Of a stretch of DNA of 64,000 nucleotides, positions 44,010 through 52,635 are shown piece after piece; position 1 is the stretch's first letter, and the number at the start of each line of letters is the position of its first letter. Source of the DNA: Paludibacteraceae bacterium (GTDB taxonomy: Bacteria > Bacteroidota > Bacteroidia > Bacteroidales > Paludibacteraceae). The notes below the pieces were generated by a model. The model ran no database searches and was not told the origin of the DNA. It saw only the letters and a program-made list of their open reading frames with translations. A program made the position numbers and the translations under genes. The stretch is from the NCBI GenBank assembly GCA_017527905.1, contig JAFXPK010000032.1:51704-115703 (forward strand), in the 5' to 3' direction.

Positions 44010-45800
44010 ATGAAAAAGAACGAACTATTCCGTATGGCTTTTTTGCTATGCTTTCTAGGAATGTCCGCATTGGCTCAGGCTGATCCGGACCCTAATTTCC
44101 ACATTTACATTTGTTTCGGGCAATCCAACATGGAGGGGAACGCTACTGTGCCTAGTTCGGAGACACAAGGTGTGAGTGAACGTTTCCAGCGGTTGTATAC
44201 TGCGAATAATTGCTCGAATTGCGGAAAGAAAATGGGTGAATGGTATACTGCGGTTCCTCCTTTGGCCCGTTGCTTCCACGGCAATAACATCGGTTATGGC
44301 CCTGTCGATAATTTCGGCCGCACGTTGGTGGAGAATCTGGACCCGGCGATCCGTGTGGGTGTCGTTGTCGTCGCTTGTGGCGGATGTGACATCGAGTTGT
44401 TCGAAAAGAACAGGTGCGTAAGTTACTTGAACTCGGCGCAGGATTGGTTGAAAAATTATGCGAAGGACTATGGGGGAAACCCGTATGAGCGTATGATCGA
44501 GATGGCTAAACAGGCTAAAGAGGTGGGTGTCATCAAGGGTATCTTGGTTCACCAGGGAGAGAACAACTCTGGTCAGACGGACTGGCCGGATCGTCTGAAG
44601 GGTGTCTATGGCACCATATTGAGCGATGTGGGTTTGAAAGCCGAGGAGGTTCCGTTGTTGGTGGGTGAGGTGCGCCACTCCGGCCCTTGTAGTGGCCACA
44701 ACCAAATCATAGCGAATGTGCCTAATGTGATCCCGACGGCTTATGTCATCTCTTCGGATGGTTGCGAGTCCGCGGGCGACCAATATCACTTCTCTGTGAA
44801 GGGTTATAAGGAATTGGGTAAGAGGTATGCGGAAAAGATGCTGGAACTGTTGGGCGACAATCCGTTGCAGGCAACGGGTATTTCTTTGTCCGCTATGCTT
44901 TTGAAAGACTCTGAACCGGGTAGCGTACAGATCAATGTCAATCCGGATGAGGAAATCATCACTAGATTCGAGATCTATGCGGATGGCGAGGTGATCGCCA
45001 ACGACGTGACTGAATTCTTGTGGGAGGATGTCGCTCGTGGCACCCACTCCGTGTGGGCGGTCGGCTATGATGCGGAAGGTAAGGAATATACTACCTCAAA
45101 GGTGAAACTCAGTTTGTTCGAGCCGCAGCTTCCTTTTAACGGTACGCCTGCTCTAATCCCTGGTGTGATTGAGGCGGAGGAGTTTGATTATGGTGGTGAG
45201 GGAAACGCCTACCATGACAACGATGAGCAGAACAGAAACAAAGGTGACCGTAATGAGGGTGTGGACATGAGTAACACCGCTGTCGGTTATGCCGAAACGG
45301 GCGAGTGGATCGAATATACCGTTGAGGTGCAGAAGAGCGGAACCTATGAGCTGGAGTCTACCGTCGCTTCTGACAATAGTAATGGTTCATTCACCTTGTA
45401 CATGGATAATAATTTCATCATCCCAGGAGATGACGGAACGCCTGGCGGTTTCGTCGAAGTGCCTAAAACGGGTGGATATAGTGATTTCACGACTGTGAAG
45501 ACCAATTTGAATAGATTGACCAAAGGTGTCCATGTGTTGAAACTGGAGATCACTGGTTCTTGGTTCGATTTGGATAAACTGGAGTTCAAACTCCTCGAGC
45601 CGGACGACGATACCAATGTGGATGATGTGCAAGCCGAGGCGGAGATCATCCCGGATGGTGTTTACAATGCCTATGACGCGAAGGGCGGATTTGTCCGTTC
45701 TGTGAAGGTTGAGAACGCCTACAGTAGCCAGCTGAAGTCCGGCTATTACTTCCTCATGAACACGGCTGGCAAGGTTTATCCTTTGTTGATTAAAAAATAA
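44010..45800 (+). CDS. Secreted SGNH/SASA-type carbohydrate esterase with CBM6
   Basis: A 596-residue protein; the ATG at 44010 gives a clean signal peptide. The esterase domain (about 30-285) shows FGQSNMEG with the catalytic Ser (about residue 39), LVHQGENNSG, and DGCESAGDQYHFSVKGY with the Asp/His pair. This fits CE6/sialate-O-acetylesterase-like enzymes that remove acetyl groups from polysaccharides. A CBM6-like module follows (about 380-545; IEAEEFDYGGEGNAYHDND, GYAETGEWIEYTVEV). The C-terminal ~60 residues (GYYFLMNTAGKVYPLLIKK) look like a T9SS tail, less certain. Confidence 0.85.
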   Translation: MKKNELFRMAFLLCFLGMSALAQADPDPNFHIYICFGQSNMEGNATVPSSETQGVSERFQRLYTANNCSNCGKKMGEWYTAVPPLARCFHGNNIGYGPVDNFGRTLVENLDPAIRVGVVVVACGGCDIELFEKNRCVSYLNSAQDWLKNYAKDYGGNPYERMIEMAKQAKEVGVIKGILVHQGENNSGQTDWPDRLKGVYGTILSDVGLKAEEVPLLVGEVRHSGPCSGHNQIIANVPNVIPTAYVISSDGCESAGDQYHFSVKGYKELGKRYAEKMLELLGDNPLQATGISLSAMLLKDSEPGSVQINVNPDEEIITRFEIYADGEVIANDVTEFLWEDVARGTHSVWAVGYDAEGKEYTTSKVKLSLFEPQLPFNGTPALIPGVIEAEEFDYGGEGNAYHDNDEQNRNKGDRNEGVDMSNTAVGYAETGEWIEYTVEVQKSGTYELESTVASDNSNGSFTLYMDNNFIIPGDDGTPGGFVEVPKTGGYSDFTTVKTNLNRLTKGVHVLKLEITGSWFDLDKLEFKLLEPDDDTNVDDVQAEAEIIPDGVYNAYDAKGGFVRSVKVENAYSSQLKSGYYFLMNTAGKVYPLLIKK

Positions 45801-45847
45801 ACATTACATGGCCTCGTTCGCCTGCCTCTGGTGTGGTGAACGAATGG

Positions 45848-45886
45848 AGGCGGAATCACTGTGTGAAGTGCTTCCGCTTTCTTTTT
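45848..45886 (+). terminator. Terminator after the esterase gene
   Basis: gcggaa-cact pairs with agtg-ttccgc with one internal mismatch (45850-45877), followed by tttctttttg. Confidence 0.65.
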
Positions 45887-45887
45887 G

Positions 45888-46015
45888 CTATTTACGATTT
45901 ACTATTTACTATTTAATTGTTTGGAGGTTGTATATTTACTATTTAGCGATTTACTATTTACTATTTGCTGTTTGGCTATTTGCTGTTTTAACTGTTTGTT
46001 ATTTAGTTGTTTATG
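45888..46015. repeat. AT-rich degenerate repeat (atttactattta-type)
   Basis: Repeated short units such as atttacgatttactatttactatttaattgtttgg. This is the reverse complement of the 45-bp repeat family at 62.15-62.44 kb (taaatagtaaat, ccaaac). It lies between the esterase terminator and the permease promoter. Confidence 0.8.
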
Positions 46016-46133
46016 GTTTGCTATCCCGTGGATTTGGAGAGCTGGATGGTCTTCTGCCTTGCCTGGGAGGAATTCCTGTGCGTAATTTTTGCAGAATATT
46101 TGTGAACGACATGTTTTTTTTCATGGAATAGTG

Positions 46134-46141
46134 TATCTTTG
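46134..46141 (+). promoter_or_regulatory. -7 element of the permease operon
   Basis: TATCTTTG matches TAnnTTTG, ~98 bp before the chosen start at 46239. The -33 region is T-rich only. Confidence 0.4.
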
Positions 46142-46238
46142 TTCATTGTTTTGGAAGGGTTTGCGAATTGATTTTAATATCCTATAGTCTTGTGTTTTGA
46201 GGAACCCGCCAAACATTAACTCGTGTAACGTTCAGTGT

Positions 46239-47558
46239 ATGTCAGGTGCTAAGATAGGTTTTAGAACGACGGTGGCTTTTGTGGTCGCTAACATGGTGGG
46301 TGTGGGCGTCTTCACCTCTTTGGGTTTCCAGTTGGTGGGGCTCTCCAATCCTATTACCATCGCGTTGATATGGATCATAGGAGGATTGACCGCTTTCTGT
46401 GGGGCTATCGCCTACAGTGAATTGGGTGCCTCCATGCCTCGTTCCGGTGGGGAGTATAACTATTTGTCCGCCATATATCATCCCGCATTGGGTTTCGTTT
46501 CTGGTTGGGCCTCTCTTGTGGTGGGTTTCTCTGCTCCGGTGGCATTGACGTGCATGGTCATGAGCTCTTATCTGGGAAATATATTTCCGCAGCTGAATGC
46601 GAAGTTGTTCGCCATGGTCGTGTTGACGCTCATCACCTTGATCCATGCCTTCGATGTGCGTATAGGCACGCGTCTGCAGCGTTTTTTCACCTTGCTGAAG
46701 ATTTTCATCATTGTGGTCTTCATCGTGGCGGGTTTTGTCGCTGAACCTGGTGGTGCGGCCAACTTCAGCGGTTGGAGCGATTTCTCTTTGCGGGAGGCCT
46801 TCTCCCCAGCCTTCGCCATCTCCCTTGTCTGGGTTTACTATGCTTATTCGGGGTGGAATGCGGCGGCCTATATCTCAGGGGATGTGGAGAACCCACAGCG
46901 GACGGTCCCTCGCGCGTTGCTTTGCGGCACTGCTTTCGTGGCGATATTGTATCTCTTCCTGAATATGGTTTTCCTGCGCACTGCCCCCGTGTCGGAACTG
47001 ACGGGACAGATCGAGATCGGACTGATCTGTGCCAAGCATATTTTCGGAGAGAATGGTGGGGAAATCATGGGCATCCTGATTACAGTGATGCTCGTCTCCA
47101 GCATCAGTTCCATGGTTTTTGTGGGACCTCGTGTGGGTGCCGCGATGGGGGAAGACCATCGCATTTTCCGCTTCCTGACGAAGAAAAATGGTAAGGGTTG
47201 CCCGTACGTGTCTGTTTGGACGCAGTGGCTGGTCAGCGCCATCATGCTCCTCTCGGACTCTTTCCAGGCCATTACGCAATACACGGGTGTGGTCCTCTCG
47301 ATTTGCGCCTTGCTTTCGGTCGTCGGGGTGATCGTCCATCGCCATAGATTCCCGGATGCGTCACGTCCGTACCGTACTTGGGCGTATCCTTGGCCGATCG
47401 TGTTCTTTGCGGCGATCATCCTTTGGTCGGTCACCTATATGCTCTATGTGGATTTCACTGACGGTGATAATGTCCCGTGGACGACGATACTGAGTTTCGC
47501 CACCATTTTCTCGGGTTTGATATTATATTGGATTAACAAAAAGATATGCGACAAATGA
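46239..47558 (+). CDS. APC-family amino-acid permease
   Basis: A 439-residue, ~12-helix transporter. The first helix (KIGFRTTVAFVVANMVGVGVFTSLG) is the APC substrate motif. GGLTAFCGAIAYSELGASMPRSGGEYNYL and WVYYAYSGWNAAAYISGDVENPQRTVPRAL are typical of basic or neutral amino-acid permeases. The ATG at 46239 is preferred over an upstream TTG. Inner membrane; substrate not known. Its stop overlaps the lipoprotein start (ATGA). Confidence 0.9.
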   Translation: MSGAKIGFRTTVAFVVANMVGVGVFTSLGFQLVGLSNPITIALIWIIGGLTAFCGAIAYSELGASMPRSGGEYNYLSAIYHPALGFVSGWASLVVGFSAPVALTCMVMSSYLGNIFPQLNAKLFAMVVLTLITLIHAFDVRIGTRLQRFFTLLKIFIIVVFIVAGFVAEPGGAANFSGWSDFSLREAFSPAFAISLVWVYYAYSGWNAAAYISGDVENPQRTVPRALLCGTAFVAILYLFLNMVFLRTAPVSELTGQIEIGLICAKHIFGENGGEIMGILITVMLVSSISSMVFVGPRVGAAMGEDHRIFRFLTKKNGKGCPYVSVWTQWLVSAIMLLSDSFQAITQYTGVVLSICALLSVVGVIVHRHRFPDASRPYRTWAYPWPIVFFAAIILWSVTYMLYVDFTDGDNVPWTTILSFATIFSGLILYWINKKICDK

Positions 47559-48721
47559 ATAGGAACAATTGTGTGACGTGTTTGGCCTGCTTGGGCTTGG
47601 CACTGTTGTTTGGCTGTGTGGAGGGCAATAAAGGGAAAAATTCCCGGCAGCAGGTGGACACCTCTTCCGTGGAGGCTGTGCAGGACACCTTGCAGGAACC
47701 CGTCTTGCCGGATCTGGTCGAGGATACGGCGGTGAACAGGGCGGCCCGCTTCTATGCGGGTATCGAATGCGACAGCTCAAAACTGACGAAGGAGCAACTG
47801 GGCATGTGGAAGTCCTACTCGAAGAAAATCGGTGGACTGATCAAAATCAGTTCCTCCACCTTGCGGAAGGCGGATACCTTGATGTCTAGGGACATGACGG
47901 ATCTGCGCGACTCGTGCGACTTCGTCTTCTATCCTTTCAGCGGTCCCGATTTCCTCTATCCGATCACCTTATTCCCTGATGCGGACTATTATTTCCTGGC
48001 CGGACTGGAACCTACGGGCACGATTGACACCACGATGAATGCGGAGGAGAATTATTTCAAGAAATACACCTCTTCGCTGAATGTGTATCTGCAATGCAGC
48101 TTCTTCCGCACGCTCTCCATGCACAATGATTTTGACAGCGAGGAGATCGATGGCATATTGCCTGTCATCTCCATGCTGATGGCGCATAGAGACTGCAAGA
48201 TCATCTCGTCCCGTTTTTTGGACATCGCCGAGGATGGTACGTTGGTGGACACTACGGGGGGAAAGAAACCGTTCTTGGCGGAGATCAAGTTCTTCCAATC
48301 CAAGTCGCCTCGACATGAACAGACTCTCTATTACATGTCGGCTAACCTGCATGACCGAAGCTACAAGGAGTCCTTCGCCGCTTTCCTGGACGCCACCTTG
48401 CCTAAGCACCATGTCGTCACTTACCTGAAGGCCGCCTCTTACCTGATGCACAAGCCTTATTTTTCCAAGGTCAGGGATGCGATCCTAGGTCATTCCATGG
48501 CCATCCTAGAGGATGATTCCGGCATTCCGTATAGGTTCCTGAAGGATTGGAATGTCTCCCTTTATGGCACGTACATGAAGCCGCTTAAGCTTTTCGGAAA
48601 ATATGTTTACCAAACCGATTTGATGGAACGGTACGAGACGGACTCCGTGCGTCCGCTGAACTTCCGTATTGGGTATAATAATCCTTCTAATTGGCTATGC
48701 GCCAGGAAGGTAAATAAATAA
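47555..48721 (+). CDS. Lipoprotein of unknown function
   Basis: A 388-residue protein; the ATG at 47555 overlaps the permease stop. The signal ends LGLALLFGCVEG, a good lipobox. Residues after ~65 have no family I can name; visible phrases are SCDFVFYPFSGPDFLYPITLFPDADYYFLAGLEPTG and NYNNPSNWL-like ends. Coupled to the permease and followed after 7 bp by a hydrolase, so the three probably form an operon. Confidence 0.7.
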   Translation: MNRNNCVTCLACLGLALLFGCVEGNKGKNSRQQVDTSSVEAVQDTLQEPVLPDLVEDTAVNRAARFYAGIECDSSKLTKEQLGMWKSYSKKIGGLIKISSSTLRKADTLMSRDMTDLRDSCDFVFYPFSGPDFLYPITLFPDADYYFLAGLEPTGTIDTTMNAEENYFKKYTSSLNVYLQCSFFRTLSMHNDFDSEEIDGILPVISMLMAHRDCKIISSRFLDIAEDGTLVDTTGGKKPFLAEIKFFQSKSPRHEQTLYYMSANLHDRSYKESFAAFLDATLPKHHVVTYLKAASYLMHKPYFSKVRDAILGHSMAILEDDSGIPYRFLKDWNVSLYGTYMKPLKLFGKYVYQTDLMERYETDSVRPLNFRIGYNNPSNWLCARKVNK

Positions 48722-48728
48722 TCGCGCA

Positions 48729-49604
48729 ATGAATCGCTGGCTCGCCATTATCTGCTTATTTTTCCTTCCTCTTTTCGGGAATGCGGAGAGCGGAAAGATC
48801 TCTGTGGGGAAAGGTCAAAAGATCTACTACGAGGAGTATGGTCAGGGGGAGCCTGTCATCCTGTTGCACGGGCATACTTTGGACAGACGCATGTGGAAGG
48901 CTCAGGTGGAGTTGCTGCGGGACAGCTTCCGGGTGATCGTGCCTGACCTCCGAGGCTATGGCTTGTCCTCCGATCCGTTCCCTTACCAGCAATTCACCTA
49001 CACGGATGATGTGATTGCGCTGATGGATTCTTTGTCCATCGAAAAGGCGCATGTCGTCGGACTCTCCATGGGGGCTTACGTGGCGGGTGAGTTGCTCGCG
49101 ATGCATCCCGATAGGCTGCTGTCCTGCATGATGGTGGCTGGTGAGATTTGTGGCCGACCAGGACCTTCGACCCCGAAGACGAAGGAGGAGAGGGAACGTC
49201 AGCGGATTGGCAATGCGAAGATCCAGCGACAAGGCTTGGATAAGTACAAGCGGGATAGGGTGGAGGACCTGATCCGACGGGCGGGCTCCCGTGGCGAGGA
49301 GATGCGCAATGCCTTGACGGAGATGATCATGGAGTGGGGAGCTTGGCAGGTAACGCACGTCACCGCACGCATCTACTATGGCCAAGAGGCCTTCCTGAGC
49401 TTGAAAAGGAACAAGCCTGATATACGCACGCTAATCGTTTATGGAGAATTGGAGGGGAAAAAGCCAAGCCGAATGCTCAACTTCCTTTCTAATGCGGAGC
49501 AAATTACGATACCGGATTGTGGACATATGGTCAATATGGAGCAACCGGAATTGTTCAATTCATTGCTAATGAATTGGTTGCGTGGATTGCCTGTGGAAAA
49601 ATGA
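48729..49604 (+). CDS. Exported alpha/beta hydrolase
   Basis: A 291-residue hydrolase with an N-terminal signal peptide (IICLFFLPLFGNAES). It shows the oxyanion motif LLHGHTLDRRMW, the nucleophile elbow GLSMGAYV (Ser about residue 114) and the late catalytic His in PDCGHMVNMEQPE. Periplasmic location inferred. Substrate unknown. Follows the lipoprotein gene by 7 bp. Confidence 0.88.
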   Translation: MNRWLAIICLFFLPLFGNAESGKISVGKGQKIYYEEYGQGEPVILLHGHTLDRRMWKAQVELLRDSFRVIVPDLRGYGLSSDPFPYQQFTYTDDVIALMDSLSIEKAHVVGLSMGAYVAGELLAMHPDRLLSCMMVAGEICGRPGPSTPKTKEERERQRIGNAKIQRQGLDKYKRDRVEDLIRRAGSRGEEMRNALTEMIMEWGAWQVTHVTARIYYGQEAFLSLKRNKPDIRTLIVYGELEGKKPSRMLNFLSNAEQITIPDCGHMVNMEQPELFNSLLMNWLRGLPVEK

Positions 49605-49645
49605 TTGTTGCCGTGAACGAATCCCTCCCCTTGCGTTTTGGGGGA

Positions 49646-52192
49646 TCATTGCTTGATGATCTTATACGCTTTCTTTTCTTTCACCTCTCCAGACACGGCA
49701 TGTAGGAAGTATACCCCTGGTTGTAATCCGTTCATGTTCATGGTGTGGATGTCGCTGATGGCATGCTCCGAGAGGACGACGCGGCCTGTGACGTCCGTGA
49801 GTTCCAGAAGGCATGCGCCCATCATATCGAGACGGATGTATAGCTTGTCCTTGACTGGGTTGGGGAAGTAGGTGATGACACGATTGGAAGGATGGATCGT
49901 GGATTCCCCGTTATCGTCCACATAAATAGCCGTGAAGGAATACGACCTTTTTTTACCTGTCTTTATAGTTATCTTATAGTCATACAGATATTGGGTGTTA
50001 ACCTCATTACCCTTGTCCGTGCAGAGGGCTAGCCACTTCTCGAATCTTTGGCCATTCACCTGAGGGGCGGCCTCGATGGTGATGGAATCATCCTGGAACC
50101 ACCTCCCGTCAAACCTGTCACGGTAGAGACGCTCTCCGCAAAGGGACAAGTTCCCCTTCTTTCCCTCATCCTCTAAAGTGGATTTAATGGTGAGAGGGAT
50201 CGTCTTTCCCAGGGAATAGTATTCCGATAACATCCCGTAAAGGAGATCGTTCCTGTATTCTATCCATCGGGGCATATGGACGAAGCAGGAGTCCCATGTG
50301 TATTGGGGCATGTCCCATCTGCTTTTATGGAAAGGGATTTCATCCGCTATGATGGATGACATTGAGTCTATGACATGGTATAGCTCGGATTTATGGAAGA
50401 TGTCCCCTAATTGGATGGCGATCCGTTCTATGTACTTCCTTTGCACAATGGGGTCGGACAGTATCTGTTCCAGTAGCCAGGTTGCCCAATCCTCGTTCCC
50501 ATGTTCATAGTAGGGCTCTCTTCTCGTGAGGAAATTGAAAGGGTTGATATTCACCCCGATGATATCCTTTTTTTCGTCGTTGGTAGGCCAATATTGAAAG
50601 CCGCCATCCAGGTCTTTCACCAGCCATCTCCACTTCCCGCTGTTCCTGTCCCTCCAGAAAACATAGTTGTTGTTTGGCCAGTCGTAGTTTCCGACGAAAG
50701 CCTGAAGCGACATGTAGTTGATGAATTCGTTCACATCCACAAGGGAGCATAGCTTCTCATGGGAGAAGTTAGGGTGGCTGAGGAATTCGCACAGATTATC
50801 GTATGCGTCACGGGTGCCTTCCTTCAGTTCATGGTCTTTGAACAGATCAATTTTTTCGGTACCATAGTTGGCGGAGAAATAATCGTCATTGTCCGGTTCC
50901 CTGAGGTTCTCTATCCCCCAATATTGTCCGTTCATGTATACGATGACGGATTGGCAAGATTGGTAATCGACATCGACCTTCCCGCCAGAGAGTTTTTGCA
51001 GGAATGCGTCTTTTATGATCGTCAATTGGGCGTCGTTCCCCCCGTTCCTTAAGAAGATGCATCGATAGCCCTCTTCCTCTTTGGACTCTTTTTCGGAAAA
51101 GAATTTGTAGGGGAAATGACTGCTGCCGTATCTTTTTTTCGCGAATATCTTCATTCCTTTTTGCCTTTCGACACGGGGCCATCCTCCTGCGATTCTCGCC
51201 TCGCACAGTTGGTTGATCACCCTTTCCCCGTCGACGAAATACTCCATGTTGAGGGGGCGTCGTCGGTTGGTCCTGTAGTTGCATGGGCCTCCGAACCCCT
51301 CCTTGTAGTAAACTCCTGTTTTCCCTTCCACGTATATCCCCAGCGTGTCGTCCCACAGATACTCCGGATCCAAAGAAAGCGATATGACCGGAAGTTGCAA
51401 CTCCCTATCGGTTATGATGTAGGTGTTGACATTGGAGGGTTTGCTCAGTATATCATCCTTGATGGCCTTGGCTTTTATGACCGTGGAGCTGTCGATGGTG
51501 ATCGGTTGGCTGTAAAGCGGGGATTGCTCTGTGGGTTCGCTTCCGTCCAGCGTGTAGCGGATGCTCTGCCCGTACGGATCCGGTGCGGTGAGTTTCACGG
51601 TCAATGAACCGTGGTATATTCCCCCTTGGACACTGAACTCAACATCAGGGGCGGACTCTCTTTCCGTGCAATCGTCCGAGTTGGCCCGCAACGGCGTGGC
51701 GTGCTCGAACCATACCCAACTTGACGTGTCGGACGGACATCTGCCGTAACTGTGGTTGATGGGGGCGTCCGTGTATCTCTGGGTTTCGTCCTCGACCTCC
51801 CCGTCGGCACGGGTGAGATAGAGGCATCCGTTGGTGTTGCCCATGTTGATGTTGGCATGTATGTGCTCGGAAACCGTCGTCTCGATCTTGTCCGTGTAGA
51901 TGATCTTATATCCGTGGGAGGGAACAACACAGCGGACAGGTATTTTCCATAGGAGGAGATCGGTCCGTTTGTCGGATAAATACCAACCTTTGATGTCTAT
52001 GTCGCGGTCTGTCTTGTTGTACAGCTCCACCCAACCCTCCGGGAATTTATAGTCCTCGTCGATTACCGTGTTCACATTGTTGGGCATAATCTCATTGATG
52101 ATTATGCCCTTGCCGGCGCCATGTGCGGTGCAAATCGCCCCAAATGTGAAATACACAAGGATGGTGAGTATGTGTGATATGTTATTCCTCAT
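49646..52192 (-). CDS. Secreted CotH-domain protein with lamin-tail and T9SS tail
   Basis: An 848-residue multidomain protein: signal peptide (1-25); lamin-tail domain (~28-165, IIINEIMPNN, GWVELYNKTDRDIDIKGWYLSD); chitobiase-type sandwich (~185-265, IRYTLDGSEPTEQSPLY); CotH kinase-like domain (~285-640, with IFLRNGGNDAQLTIIKDAFLQ, MNGQYWGIENLRE and VKDLDGGFQYW); and a C-terminal T9SS tail (FPNPVKDKLYIRL, GVYFLHAVSGE). CotH domains phosphorylate proteins in spore coats and related systems; the target here is unknown. Convergent with the hydrolase. Confidence 0.88.
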   Translation of the reverse strand: MRNNISHILTILVYFTFGAICTAHGAGKGIIINEIMPNNVNTVIDEDYKFPEGWVELYNKTDRDIDIKGWYLSDKRTDLLLWKIPVRCVVPSHGYKIIYTDKIETTVSEHIHANINMGNTNGCLYLTRADGEVEDETQRYTDAPINHSYGRCPSDTSSWVWFEHATPLRANSDDCTERESAPDVEFSVQGGIYHGSLTVKLTAPDPYGQSIRYTLDGSEPTEQSPLYSQPITIDSSTVIKAKAIKDDILSKPSNVNTYIITDRELQLPVISLSLDPEYLWDDTLGIYVEGKTGVYYKEGFGGPCNYRTNRRRPLNMEYFVDGERVINQLCEARIAGGWPRVERQKGMKIFAKKRYGSSHFPYKFFSEKESKEEEGYRCIFLRNGGNDAQLTIIKDAFLQKLSGGKVDVDYQSCQSVIVYMNGQYWGIENLREPDNDDYFSANYGTEKIDLFKDHELKEGTRDAYDNLCEFLSHPNFSHEKLCSLVDVNEFINYMSLQAFVGNYDWPNNNYVFWRDRNSGKWRWLVKDLDGGFQYWPTNDEKKDIIGVNINPFNFLTRREPYYEHGNEDWATWLLEQILSDPIVQRKYIERIAIQLGDIFHKSELYHVIDSMSSIIADEIPFHKSRWDMPQYTWDSCFVHMPRWIEYRNDLLYGMLSEYYSLGKTIPLTIKSTLEDEGKKGNLSLCGERLYRDRFDGRWFQDDSITIEAAPQVNGQRFEKWLALCTDKGNEVNTQYLYDYKITIKTGKKRSYSFTAIYVDDNGESTIHPSNRVITYFPNPVKDKLYIRLDMMGACLLELTDVTGRVVLSEHAISDIHTMNMNGLQPGVYFLHAVSGEVKEKKAYKIIKQ

Positions 52193-52275
52193 TTTTCTTT
52201 CTAATCGGGTGAAAACGAATTTGTTAAAACTATTTTCGGCTCCTTCCGACGTCTCCCTGTTTTTGGGCCAAATCC

Positions 52276-52283
52276 TAGATTTG
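52276..52283 (+). promoter_or_regulatory. Possible -7 element
   Basis: TAGATTTG matches TAnnTTTG but without a -33 box. It would drive a small reading frame at 52349. Confidence 0.25.
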
Positions 52284-52348
52284 TGAAGTGTTACAAAACA
52301 GAGGTTTACTCGGCAAAAATAATAAATTTACTGGAAAAGAGATACAAA

Positions 52349-52474
52349 ATGCGCATTCGCTTAATGTTGTGTTTAGGTTTTGGAGCGTTACTGCTTACGG
52401 TTCTTTCTTTTAGACTAGGCGGAGAACTACAATTCCTCTTAGAGTATCATGCGAGAATATCTCCCCGGCACTAA
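52349..52474 (+). CDS. Possible 41-residue membrane microprotein
   Basis: ATG at 52349 to TAA. The product begins MRIRLMLCLGFGALLLTVLSF, a basic start plus one hydrophobic segment, then a short polar tail. A -7-like element lies 66 bp upstream. Only weak evidence; may be chance. Confidence 0.25.
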   Translation: MRIRLMLCLGFGALLLTVLSFRLGGELQFLLEYHARISPRH

Positions 52475-52475
52475 T

Positions 52476-52497
52476 TGTAAATAGTAAATTGTCAATC
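52476..52497. repeat. Single short copy of the taaatagtaaat repeat
   Basis: attgtaaatagtaaattgtc, the same motif as the arrays at 45.9 and 62.2 kb. Confidence 0.5.
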
Positions 52498-52540
52498 TAT
52501 GTTATGTTAATATTCTTTCCGTAGATATTGATGTATTATG

Positions 52541-52548
52541 TATATTTG
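52541..52548 (+). promoter_or_regulatory. -7 element for the M16 peptidase
   Basis: TATATTTG matches TAnnTTTG 88 bp before the ATG at 52636. The leader contains a hairpin (52605-52620, ggagtc/gactcc) followed by ctaattttt, placed just before the start codon. Confidence 0.4.
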
Positions 52549-52635
52549 CAAAAGGAATGCGGGTGTTGCAATGGCATCCCTTCCTTTCGTTTGTTTTTCA
52601 CGGTGGAGTCGTCGGACTCCCTAATTTTTGATGAC